From Sulfurovum sp. (GTDB taxonomy: Bacteria; Campylobacterota; Campylobacteria; Campylobacterales; Sulfurovaceae): a DNA stretch of 27,397 nucleotides. Below the pieces are notes generated by a model, which had not been told where the DNA came from, searched no databases, and was given only the letters and a program-made list of their open reading frames with translations. The position numbers and the translations under genes are program-made. Below, piece after piece: positions 14,139 to 21,942 of the stretch (within the stretch, counting starts at the first letter, position 1; each line of letters starts with the position of its first letter). The stretch covers positions 1-27,397 of the forward strand of contig JADGDL010000012.1 of assembly GCA_016744875.1 (NCBI GenBank), read 5' to 3'.

Positions 14139-15106
14139 ACTTCTCTCCTTCGGGGCGTAGAACTAAATGATATGAGTAAAAACAACAATCCCAATCCTAA
14201 AGGATAATAAAAATACTCCACTCGCTCTTTCACTGTTACTTCACCCTGCTGCTGATTTTTATACTTAGCCCTTATGATCGAAGCCAACTGTGCCATATCT
14301 TCTTTACCGTTTCCAGCTACTACAAATGCACCGCCGTTCTCTTTTGCCAACTCACCCAGAGCATCATTTCTTTGGGTAATAGCTATCGTGCCATCTTTAA
14401 GTGTAAAAGGTTTTCCATCTTCCCCTATCACCGGTGCGCCTTTTTCACTTCCAAGCAACACAACATAAAGATCTATTTCATTGCTTTTCAGTATCTGCGC
14501 AAAATCTGTAATAGCTTCTTCATCCCCACCATCTGAAAAAAGCACCAGTATCTTAGGTTTTTTCTCTTCAAGCAGAGATGCTGACAACTCTCCCAATGCA
14601 GAAAAGTCTGTAGACCCCATGTTGATATACGAATCATCTACTCCGTCTATCATCATTTTAAGTGTCTCTTTATCTGTTGAAAATGGTGCCAGAACAAAAG
14701 GGCTGTATGCAAATGCCATCACCCCTATCTCATCACTTGGCATCGTGTCAAAAAATGTTGCCATCTTCTTTTTAGCAAAAGTCAGACGGTTTGGATAGAC
14801 ATCCGTACTACGCATAGATCCGGAGATGTCAAGTGCTGTCAACAGTGTCAACCCCTGTACTTCTACCACCTTATCACCCTTTTCCATCACCGGTCTCGCC
14901 ATAGCAACGATCATTAAAAATATCGCTAATAACATCAACACATTACGTACCACCATGGGCATACTCTCATCAGTTGCAGAGAGACGTTTGAGTACCTTTT
15001 CATCAAAAATTCGAGAGAGTCTCTCTTTGTTTGTTGAAATGAGAAAAGCAAAGATGACAAAAGGAACAATAAGTCCCCAAAAAAATTGAATATTTACAAA
15101 TGTCAT
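14135..15106 (-). CDS. batB: BatB, von Willebrand factor A domain membrane protein
   Basis: 323 residues: an N-terminal membrane helix (about 8-24), a second at about 54-71, a VWA domain from about 85 to 280, and a C-terminal helix (YYPLGLGLLFLLISF). The metal-ion-dependent adhesion site is intact: D93-I-S95-G-S97 (TALDISGSMRS), with VLFSDGGDEE further on. It is expected to face its VWA domain into the cytoplasm or periplasm next to BatA and to interact with BatC. The gene starts 2 nt after the batA stop. BatA and BatB are paralogues with the same layout; order and length decide the naming. Confidence 0.88.
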   Translation of the reverse strand: MTFVNIQFFWGLIVPFVIFAFLISTNKERLSRIFDEKVLKRLSATDESMPMVVRNVLMLLAIFLMIVAMARPVMEKGDKVVEVQGLTLLTALDISGSMRSTDVYPNRLTFAKKKMATFFDTMPSDEIGVMAFAYSPFVLAPFSTDKETLKMMIDGVDDSYINMGSTDFSALGELSASLLEEKKPKILVLFSDGGDEEAITDFAQILKSNEIDLYVVLLGSEKGAPVIGEDGKPFTLKDGTIAITQRNDALGELAKENGGAFVVAGNGKEDMAQLASIIRAKYKNQQQGEVTVKERVEYFYYPLGLGLLFLLISFSSTPRRREV

Positions 15107-15108
15107 TT

Positions 15109-16026
15109 TTACACTCCTCGACTATTTCTAACATACATGAAAAGTAACAGACTGAGTATCGCTAAAAAAAGCGGATAGATATAGAGATAGGTATGCTGTA
15201 CGATCTTCTTATTGTCAATCTTTGTGGCTTCCAATTTGTCTATTTCCTCATAAACACGGTTTAGTGTCTCAGCATCTCTTGCACCAAATGCAAGCCCTTT
15301 ACCAGCATCCGCTAAAGATTTTAGATACACCCCATTGTAATCACGTTCATCACCTATACCTATGGCATAAAGTTTGATATCTCTTTTTTCTATAAGGCTT
15401 TTCACCTCTGCAAAAGGTATTTTGGACATATTATCTATACCGTCTGTTAGTAAAATAGCTATCTTTGATTTGGCTTTACTTTTAGTCAAAAGGTTATAAG
15501 ACTGAACAACCGCATCGTTGATCGCTGTACGTTTTCCTGCCATTCCCATCTGTTGCATTTTGGTAATATCTGTTAAAAACTTCTTTTCAAAAGTGAGTGG
15601 TGATGCTATAAATGCGATGTCAGCAAATGTCACCATGCCTATACGGTCATTTTCCCGGGTCTCTATAAAATCACCTACGACCTCTTTGACCACATCAAAC
15701 TTATTTCTCATCATGTCACTTGGGTCAAACCCACGTTGACGCATAGAGTCGGAGGCATCAATAATGAGCACAATGTCCCGTCCTTCTTTTTTGGAGTTCG
15801 TGTATGACTTTGTGATAACCGGTGAAGCCAAAGCGATAATGGCAGCAGTGATTCCTACCCACTTTAAAAGTGAAAGTAGCGAAGAGCTACTGGCACTAGA
15901 AACCATTAAGGTTTGAACATGAGGGAAATAAATAGCACGGCTTCTCTCTTTACAAAACTTCGCACATACTATAAAAATGAGTATGAGCGTTAGTAAAAGT
16001 GGATATTCAAAACTATACTGACTCAT
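15109..16026 (-). CDS. batA: BatA, von Willebrand factor A domain membrane protein
   Basis: 305 residues with the same layout as BatB: helix at about 8-22, helix at about 55-70, a VWA domain with an intact MIDAS motif D90-A-S92-D-S94 (IIDASDSMRQ), the second metal-site segment AILLTDGIDNMS, and a final membrane helix ending in a short positively charged tail (YVRNSRGV). MIDAS sites bind Mg or Mn together with an acidic residue of a partner protein. The ATG lies inside the preceding small gene (14-nt overlap), so translation is probably coupled. Confidence 0.88.
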   Translation of the reverse strand: MSQYSFEYPLLLTLILIFIVCAKFCKERSRAIYFPHVQTLMVSSASSSSLLSLLKWVGITAAIIALASPVITKSYTNSKKEGRDIVLIIDASDSMRQRGFDPSDMMRNKFDVVKEVVGDFIETRENDRIGMVTFADIAFIASPLTFEKKFLTDITKMQQMGMAGKRTAINDAVVQSYNLLTKSKAKSKIAILLTDGIDNMSKIPFAEVKSLIEKRDIKLYAIGIGDERDYNGVYLKSLADAGKGLAFGARDAETLNRVYEEIDKLEATKIDNKKIVQHTYLYIYPLFLAILSLLLFMYVRNSRGV

Positions 16027-16426
16027 CTGCTACCTGTACATAAAGTTTAAAAAGTTTTGCTGTTTCATCATCTATCTCACCCACTTCTTTTTTATATTTG
16101 TATTGTTCCAATTTAGGTTCAAGCTGAGAAAACAACTCTTTTCTTCTCTCATCTGTAGCCAATAGTCTTGCATAATGCGTTGCTTCATATGCCGACTTTT
16201 TAGTCTCAATCCAATCTACTCTTTTAATAGCTTCAAGATACCCTTTTTGAAGGTTTACTTTTCTGTTATCCCATAGTTTTTTAAGTACAAAAAATAAGAT
16301 ACCCACAGCCAGTACAGAAACAAAAATGATCAATCCCCAATAGATATAATAAGAACTGTCAGGTATCTCCATCAATGGTTTGATATCACGTAATTGCGCA
16401 CTTATATTTTCTTCTTGACCCATCAT
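16013..16426 (-). CDS. Small membrane protein of the Bat operon (DUF4381-like position)
   Basis: 137 residues with one membrane helix at about 27-48 (YYIYWGLIIFVSVLAVGILF) and a charged cytoplasmic helix-rich region after it. I assign it by position and layout: in many bat operons a gene for a small single-helix protein (DUF4381) lies between the DUF58 gene and batA. Sequence recognition alone is weak. It overlaps the DUF58 gene by 4 nt and batA by 14 nt, so it is surely translated with them. Confidence 0.7.
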   Translation of the reverse strand: MMGQEENISAQLRDIKPLMEIPDSSYYIYWGLIIFVSVLAVGILFFVLKKLWDNRKVNLQKGYLEAIKRVDWIETKKSAYEATHYARLLATDERRKELFSQLEPKLEQYKYKKEVGEIDDETAKLFKLYVQVADESV

Positions 16427-17250
16427 CGCATCCTTTTCATTATTTTCAACGTAGGTTCTTCATGCGTATAGACTTTTGTAAAACGTACCCCTTGCTTTTT
16501 AAACTGTTTATAGAGTTTTTCATCATTATCATGTAAAGCTTTTTTATAGTGTTTTAATGTGCTACTGCCTACATCACCTTCAAAACTCTTTTTATTCTCC
16601 ATATCAATAAGTCTAAGGTATCCTAACTCTTGAGGCTCTTCTTCAAATCTGTCACGTACCATGACAGCAAAAACATCATGTTTTTTAGAAAGCAATTTCA
16701 AATCTATATCACCCACAAAGTCTGATACAATGAAAAGTAATGCTTTCTTTTTTAAACGTGTTACAAGTGTTTCAACCAAAGCTTTATAGTCTGCCTCTTT
16801 TCCGATGGGGTCAAATGTCACGACATCTTCTACGGCTTTATGTACAGAAAAAAGTTTTTTACTGGGTTTACTCAGATCATACATTTTATCTGCAAAGATC
16901 ATATGTGAAAAAAGATCAGAATTCTTTACTGCAGAAAACCCTAGTGTTGCAACTACTTCAGCCATAATATCAGACTTTTGTTTCACTGTCCCAAAATACG
17001 TAGATCCAGAAAGCACAGAGACAACAACTACATTAAGTTCTCGCTCTTCTTTATATATCTTCACATAGGGCTTACTTAACTTTGCTGTCGTCTTCCAGTC
17101 AATCTTTCTAACATCATCCCCATACACATACTCCCGAAGTTCTGAAAATTCAAAGCCTTCTCCCTGGAACAATGATGCATTATTTCCAAGCATATCACCA
17201 TAGACTTGTTTTTTTGTTTTAAGGACTATTTTCTTTACAGCTTTGTTCAT
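16423..17250 (-). CDS. DUF58 domain protein of the MoxR/Bat operon
   Basis: 275 residues, no membrane helix. The DUF58 signature is clear at residues about 32-70: FEFSELREYVYGDDVRKIDW followed by KTTAKLSKPYVKIYKEERE. The region after it is a VWA-like fold, but the usual DxSxS metal site reads VLSGS (78-82), so the first Asp is absent and metal binding by this site is doubtful. In the family these proteins are always near moxR and are thought to be its partner or substrate. It starts 10 nt after moxR and overlaps the next gene by 4 nt. Confidence 0.87.
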   Translation of the reverse strand: MNKAVKKIVLKTKKQVYGDMLGNNASLFQGEGFEFSELREYVYGDDVRKIDWKTTAKLSKPYVKIYKEERELNVVVVSVLSGSTYFGTVKQKSDIMAEVVATLGFSAVKNSDLFSHMIFADKMYDLSKPSKKLFSVHKAVEDVVTFDPIGKEADYKALVETLVTRLKKKALLFIVSDFVGDIDLKLLSKKHDVFAVMVRDRFEEEPQELGYLRLIDMENKKSFEGDVGSSTLKHYKKALHDNDEKLYKQFKKQGVRFTKVYTHEEPTLKIMKRMR

Positions 17251-17260
17251 GTATTAGGCC

Positions 17261-18208
17261 CTATGGAATTGGAACTGCTGCCAATATTTTCTCTATGATC
17301 TCATCTGTCGTCACTTCTTCAGCCTGAGCTTCATAACTCAAAATAATACGATGACGCAGGATCTCTTTAGCGATGTATGCTATTTCAATAGGAGAAACAT
17401 AATCCTGCCCCTTTAAATACGCAATAGCGCGTGCTGCTTTATACATATCAATACTTGCACGTGGACTGGCACCAAACTCTATGTACGCTTCCAACTCTTC
17501 AAGTCCATACGCTTTAGGGTCACGTGTTGCTGCTACCAATTCAATGATATAGGATTCTATCTCTTCATCCATATGAATTTGAAGCGCTTCTTCACGTATC
17601 GTGTTCAGATCTTCACGTGTAGCAACTTGTTCTATAGTCTCAAAAGTGTTATTTGCCACGCGTCTTGCGATTTCAAGCTCTTCTTCTTTAGTGTTGTACC
17701 CTACAACAACCTTCATCATAAACCTGTCTAGTTGCGCTTCAGGAAGTTCATACGCACCCTCTTGTTCTACTGGGTTCTGTGTAGCCATAACTAAAAAAGG
17801 TAAGTCTATTTTGAAGGTTTCATCACCAATGGTCACTTGTCTCTCCTGCATCACTTCAAGCAGTGCAGACTGTACTTTAGCCGGAGCACGGTTGATCTCA
17901 TCCGCGAGCAGAAGGTTTGTAAAGATAGGGCCTTGTTTGATCTTAAAAGAGTTGTTTGAAGGGTCATAGATCTCTGTACCTATGATGTCGGAAGGGAGTA
18001 AATCAGGGGTAAACTGTACACGTTTAAAGTCTAATCCCAATGTTTTTGCCAAAGCATTGACCGCTGTGGTCTTTGCAAGTCCGGGGACACCCTCTAAAAG
18101 TATATGCCCACGACACAATAAACCAGCCAAAAGGCCTTCAACCATTTTGTCTTGTCCAACTAGAACTTTGGAAATTTCTGTTTTGATATTTGTAATAATT
18201 TGACTCAA
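17261..18208 (-). CDS. moxR: MoxR-family AAA+ ATPase
   Basis: 315 residues. Walker A GVPGLAKT at 40-47, Walker B LLADEINR at 99-106, sensor 1 ATQNP at 142-146, and the Arg-finger segment ELPEAQLDRF at about 155-164; the lid domain follows to the end. MoxR ATPases act as chaperones that remodel or activate VWA-domain partners, here BatA, BatB and the DUF58 protein. Translation should begin at TTG: the codon at 18208 has AGGAG 6 nt upstream, and the only nearby ATG upstream runs straight into a stop. The gene leads the eight-gene operon down to 9925. Confidence 0.93.
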   Translation of the reverse strand: MSQIITNIKTEISKVLVGQDKMVEGLLAGLLCRGHILLEGVPGLAKTTAVNALAKTLGLDFKRVQFTPDLLPSDIIGTEIYDPSNNSFKIKQGPIFTNLLLADEINRAPAKVQSALLEVMQERQVTIGDETFKIDLPFLVMATQNPVEQEGAYELPEAQLDRFMMKVVVGYNTKEEELEIARRVANNTFETIEQVATREDLNTIREEALQIHMDEEIESYIIELVAATRDPKAYGLEELEAYIEFGASPRASIDMYKAARAIAYLKGQDYVSPIEIAYIAKEILRHRIILSYEAQAEEVTTDEIIEKILAAVPIP

Positions 18209-18267
18209 ATTACTCTCCTACATTTTTATGTAGGAAGTATACTTTTGTGAAGTTAATTAAAAGTTAA
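18209..18267 (-). promoter_or_regulatory. moxR leader: -10 box, hairpin over the ribosome site, direct repeats
   Basis: On the minus strand, TATACT (plus positions 18236-18241, within the palindrome AAGTATACTT) is the best -10; transcription would start near 18229. A perfect 7-bp inverted repeat, CCTACAT-4 nt-ATGTAGG (18217-18234), follows, and its second arm contains the AGG of the AGGAG ribosome site. Further upstream, two AAGTTAA copies (18250-18256 and 18261-18267) are spaced 11 bp apart, as OmpR-family regulators often need. The predicted start falls inside the hairpin, so it may act as DNA operator or only in read-through mRNA. Confidence 0.45.
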
Positions 18268-18311
18268 TACTAAATAAAAAATGTCAGCTAAATACCGCCA
18301 ATTATTTTTAT

Positions 18312-19268
18312 CTATATTACATATTCTATTTGTCTTTGTCGTTTTGCCTGTTTCATTTCATATAATTGTAAGTCAGCACGTTTAATAACTGCGTCTATAT
18401 GCAGGTCTTTGGATGTAATTTGTGTCCATCCCATACTTATAGAGAAATATATGTGTTTACCTAAGAGTTCATGCATATAACCGATCGCAGCGTTGATACG
18501 CCGTAGTACTTCTTCTATTTCATAGTTATTTCTTTGAAGTATCACCATAAACTCATCACCACCAAAACGTGCAAAACACTCTTTAGAATACAACTCTTTT
18601 TGCATGATCTCAACAAAACGACAAAGTACCGCATCACCCATATCATGTCCATAACGATCATTAATATCTTTAAGTTTATCCAGATCAACAATACAAAGAG
18701 TAAAAGGAGGTAAAGGAGGTGTTTTACCGAGTGGAAGTTCCTTGGCTATGTTGAAAAAATGGTGCCGGTTGGAAATACCTGTTAAAGGATCTACATAAGC
18801 CATTGATTCCAACTCTTTTATCTTATCTAATGCCATCTTTCTATCTATAACCTTTTTACTCACGCGTTGTAATGTTTGTAAAAATGTTTCATGCCCAATG
18901 GGTTTAAGTACATACGCATCCACCCCCATATTAAGTAGTTCCAATACATACTCTGTTTTATTATTGGCAGAAAGTACAACGATCATCTGTTCAGAATTCA
19001 AAGAGAGGATCTTTCTGCTCATCTCCACACCTGAAAGATGAGGCATATTGATATCAGTAATGATAATATCAGGGTAAGTCCCATACTCTTTATAAAAAGA
19101 GAGATATCGCTCCCAACCCTCTTTACCATCTTCTGCTATAGCAACCCTCGAAAAAATATCATTGAGAGCCTCAGACATCTCTTGACATAAATTTTCTTCA
19201 TCTTCTACGAAAAGAACAGATAATTCACGACTAAGATACTTGAGAGAATCTAAATTTACCATATCCAT
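18312..19268 (-). CDS. Response regulator receiver-GGDEF diguanylate cyclase
   Basis: From the start at 19268 the protein has 318 residues: a receiver domain (SVLFVEDEEN with its acidic pair, IITDINMP with phosphoacceptor Asp72, LSANN, and YVLKP with the conserved Lys), a short coiled linker (KIKELESMAYVDPLTGISNR), and a GGDEF domain with intact FARFGGDEF, so it should make cyclic di-GMP from GTP. The RxxD inhibition site expected before GGDEF reads YSKE, so feedback inhibition at that site is unlikely. The frame is open 22 codons further upstream, but AAAGGA 7 nt before 19268 favours this ATG. It is divergent from the histidine kinase gene. Confidence 0.9.
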   Translation of the reverse strand: MDMVNLDSLKYLSRELSVLFVEDEENLCQEMSEALNDIFSRVAIAEDGKEGWERYLSFYKEYGTYPDIIITDINMPHLSGVEMSRKILSLNSEQMIVVLSANNKTEYVLELLNMGVDAYVLKPIGHETFLQTLQRVSKKVIDRKMALDKIKELESMAYVDPLTGISNRHHFFNIAKELPLGKTPPLPPFTLCIVDLDKLKDINDRYGHDMGDAVLCRFVEIMQKELYSKECFARFGGDEFMVILQRNNYEIEEVLRRINAAIGYMHELLGKHIYFSISMGWTQITSKDLHIDAVIKRADLQLYEMKQAKRQRQIEYVI

Positions 19269-19291
19269 GTCACTGTCCTTTATCTGTTTTA

Positions 19292-19317
19292 ATACTATTC
19301 TAAAATAATAGTATAAT
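19292..19317. promoter_or_regulatory. Overlapping divergent -10 boxes in an inverted repeat
   Basis: TATAAT at 19312-19317 (plus) fits the kinase gene, with a start near 19324 and a 33-nt leader. TATACT on the minus strand (plus positions 19310-19315) fits the GGDEF gene, with a start near 19303 and a 35-nt leader. The two -10 boxes overlap by 4 bp. Both touch a perfect 8-bp inverted repeat, ATACTATT-7 nt-AATAGTAT (19292-19314). The two genes are therefore likely to be expressed in competition or under one shared regulator. Confidence 0.55.
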
Positions 19318-19356
19318 GAAACAATGTAACCCAAATGTCATAACAAGAGAGAATAT

Positions 19357-21942
19357 ATGTATAAAGCCTTATATTTAGTAGTGTTTACTACTCTATTTTT
19401 AACGCTGCCAAGCCTTGCTTTAGAAAAAGTTAGTCTACAGCTTCAGTGGAAGCATCAGTTTGAATTTGCCGGTTTCTATGCTGCAAAAGAGAAGGGGTTC
19501 TACAAAGATGCGGGACTGGATGTCTCTTTTATTGAATTTAATGAGCACATAGATATCACAGATGAAGTCTTAAATGGCAAAGCACAATACGGCTTGAGTT
19601 ACTCCTCGATCATTGCAGATTATCTTAATGGTAAACCTTTGGTTTTTTTAGCTAATTTTTTTAAACAGTCTCCCCTTGTACTGGTGGCACAGGAAAATAT
19701 AAAAACACCTGCTGACTTAAAAGGCAAAAAGGTCATGGGACTTTCAAACAATATCCACAATATCACACTTTTCACCATGCTCAATAGTTTTAACATTTCC
19801 TCTGCTGATATAGAAAATGTACCTGCAAGTTTTACAATTGATGATTTCATAGCTAAAAAAGTAGATGCCATGAGTATCTTTACTACCAATGAACTCTATT
19901 ATCTAGACAAAAAAGGTGTAAAATATACTCTCTTTGACCCCGTTGCTTACGGTGCCAAATATTATGATGTCAATCTTTTCACTTCAAAAAAAGAGCTCCT
20001 CAATCATCCCAAGAGAGTGAAAAACTTTAGAGAAGCGTCCATCAAAGGGTGGGAATATGCTCTTAAACATAAAGAAGAGATCATTGATCTGATCATCCAA
20101 AAATATAACCCTCAAAACAAATCAAAAGAGGGACTTCTATTTGAGGCTAAACAAATTGAATACATTATGCTACCCAATGTATACAAGATCGGAAGTATTG
20201 ACAGTGACCGTGTGAAGATCATTGCTGAGAGTTTCATACAGGCTGGTTTTGTGCAAAATAAACTGTATCAGTTTGAAGATTTTTTATTTGAACATCAAAA
20301 AAATATTCTTCAAGAAGTAAAAGAAAATCTTTACTGGTATTTAACAGAAGAGGAAAAGAAATTCTTAGCACATACAAAAGAGATCCGTATGTGTGTAGAC
20401 CCCGACTGGTTGCCTTATGAGAAGATAAAATACGGTAAGCATATAGGTATTGCCGCAGACTACATAGAACACCTCTCTACATTGTTACATGTTCCCATTA
20501 GAACACATGTTACTAAAAGTTGGGATGCCTCTATTGCAACATTTAGAGAGGGGGAATGCGATATTTTATCACTTGTGGGACAGACAGCAGATAGACATAC
20601 TTTTATAAACTTTACAAAACCTTACATCACTCCTTCTTGGGTCATCGCCACGACACAGGACAAATCTTTTATAGCAAATATGGACGACCTTAGAGGAAAA
20701 AAAATAGGTCTAGTTAAAGACTACGCAGCCACAGAATATTTACAAAAAAAATACCTGGATGTCACATTTATAGAAGTAGCTACACTCTCTGAAGGTTTAA
20801 TAAAATTAGCTGAGGGAGAGATTTTTGGCTTCATCGATACCCTAGCAACTACCTCTGACCAAATTCAGAAATATTTTCCTGAACAACTTAAGGTTTCTGG
20901 ACAACTCAAAGAAAACTTTGACCTAAGTATTGGCGTACAAAAAAACCAACCCCTACTTCTAGGAATTCTAGACAAAGCTATGGCCATCACAAAAGAGAAC
21001 ACCAAGAAAAATATATTGAATCAGTGGGTGACTGTTAAATTTGAAAAGTCAGATACCAATGTACTCACTTTTTGGAAGATCCTTTTACCTTTTCTTCTCA
21101 TTGCCCTGCTACTGATTTTAAGTCAGTATGCTATGAGACAGTACAATAACCGACTCAAAAATCGTGTCAAAGACAACCTCGAAGAGTTACACAAAAAAGA
21201 TGAACTCTTGGTACAACAACACAGAATGGCTGCAATGGGGGAGATGCTAAGTATGATCTCACATCAGTGGAAACAGCCACTTGGTGCCATAAACTCAGCC
21301 ATAATGGGCATAAAAATAAAAATAGACAGTGGGAAATTCGATCTTTCTGACCCTCTAGATCAGAAAGAATTCATCTCTTATCTTGACAGAAAACATGAAA
21401 ATATTTTAGAATATGTACACTATCTTACACATACAACAGATGACTTTAAGAACTTTTTTAATCCAGGAAAGAGCAAAGAAGTTGCTTCACTCAACGCTCC
21501 TGTAGAAAATGCACTAAACATTATTCAAGAGTCTCTGGAAAAAAATGGTATTGAGGTGATAATAGATTTTAAAACAGAGGCAAAATTGATGATGTACCCT
21601 AATGAAGTTATGCAGGTTATTCTGAATTTGATAAAAAACAGTGAGGACAACTTTTTAGAGAAAAAAACCCGTAACCCCAAAATAGTGATAACCACATTTT
21701 ACAAAGAAGAGAGCTATATGATACGCGTATGTGACAATGGTGGAGGGATAAAAGAAGAAACAGCCAAACATATTTTTGAACCCTATTTCAGTACTAAGAA
21801 CAATAAAATGGGAACAGGGCTAGGTCTCTATATGTCAAAGATCATCATGGAAGATCATCATTATGGCTCTCTTCTGATGAGAAACGTCTCTTCCAGCGTC
21901 TGTTTTGAGCTTATTTTCCCTCGGACAGACGTAGAGGCATAA
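19357..21942 (+). CDS. Histidine kinase with tandem NMT1/THI5-like and SBP_bac_3-like periplasmic domains
   Basis: 861 residues: signal peptide (cut near LALEK, about 22), an NMT1/THI5-type binding domain at about 25-240 (LQLQWKHQFEFAGFYAAKEK near 28-45 is characteristic), a second binding domain of the amino-acid (SBP_bac_3) type at about 343-560, one membrane helix at about 571-592, then the kinase core. H636 in MISHQWKQPLG is the phosphorylated His; the ATPase domain has NLIKNSEDN (757-765), DNGGG (793-797), FEPYFSTK and GTGLGL (819-824). NMT1/THI5 domains bind thiamine precursors or similar small molecules; the ligand here is unknown. The response regulator gene follows on the opposite strand, overlapping by 32 bp. 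Confidence 0.9.
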   Translation: MYKALYLVVFTTLFLTLPSLALEKVSLQLQWKHQFEFAGFYAAKEKGFYKDAGLDVSFIEFNEHIDITDEVLNGKAQYGLSYSSIIADYLNGKPLVFLANFFKQSPLVLVAQENIKTPADLKGKKVMGLSNNIHNITLFTMLNSFNISSADIENVPASFTIDDFIAKKVDAMSIFTTNELYYLDKKGVKYTLFDPVAYGAKYYDVNLFTSKKELLNHPKRVKNFREASIKGWEYALKHKEEIIDLIIQKYNPQNKSKEGLLFEAKQIEYIMLPNVYKIGSIDSDRVKIIAESFIQAGFVQNKLYQFEDFLFEHQKNILQEVKENLYWYLTEEEKKFLAHTKEIRMCVDPDWLPYEKIKYGKHIGIAADYIEHLSTLLHVPIRTHVTKSWDASIATFREGECDILSLVGQTADRHTFINFTKPYITPSWVIATTQDKSFIANMDDLRGKKIGLVKDYAATEYLQKKYLDVTFIEVATLSEGLIKLAEGEIFGFIDTLATTSDQIQKYFPEQLKVSGQLKENFDLSIGVQKNQPLLLGILDKAMAITKENTKKNILNQWVTVKFEKSDTNVLTFWKILLPFLLIALLLILSQYAMRQYNNRLKNRVKDNLEELHKKDELLVQQHRMAAMGEMLSMISHQWKQPLGAINSAIMGIKIKIDSGKFDLSDPLDQKEFISYLDRKHENILEYVHYLTHTTDDFKNFFNPGKSKEVASLNAPVENALNIIQESLEKNGIEVIIDFKTEAKLMMYPNEVMQVILNLIKNSEDNFLEKKTRNPKIVITTFYKEESYMIRVCDNGGGIKEETAKHIFEPYFSTKNNKMGTGLGLYMSKIIMEDHHYGSLLMRNVSSSVCFELIFPRTDVEA

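Noticed and set aside
19269..19334. Upstream ATG that would lengthen the receiver-GGDEF protein by 22 residues
   Set aside because: It would put the start codon upstream of the best -10, inside the divergent promoter region; the ATG at 19268 has AAAGGA at good distance.
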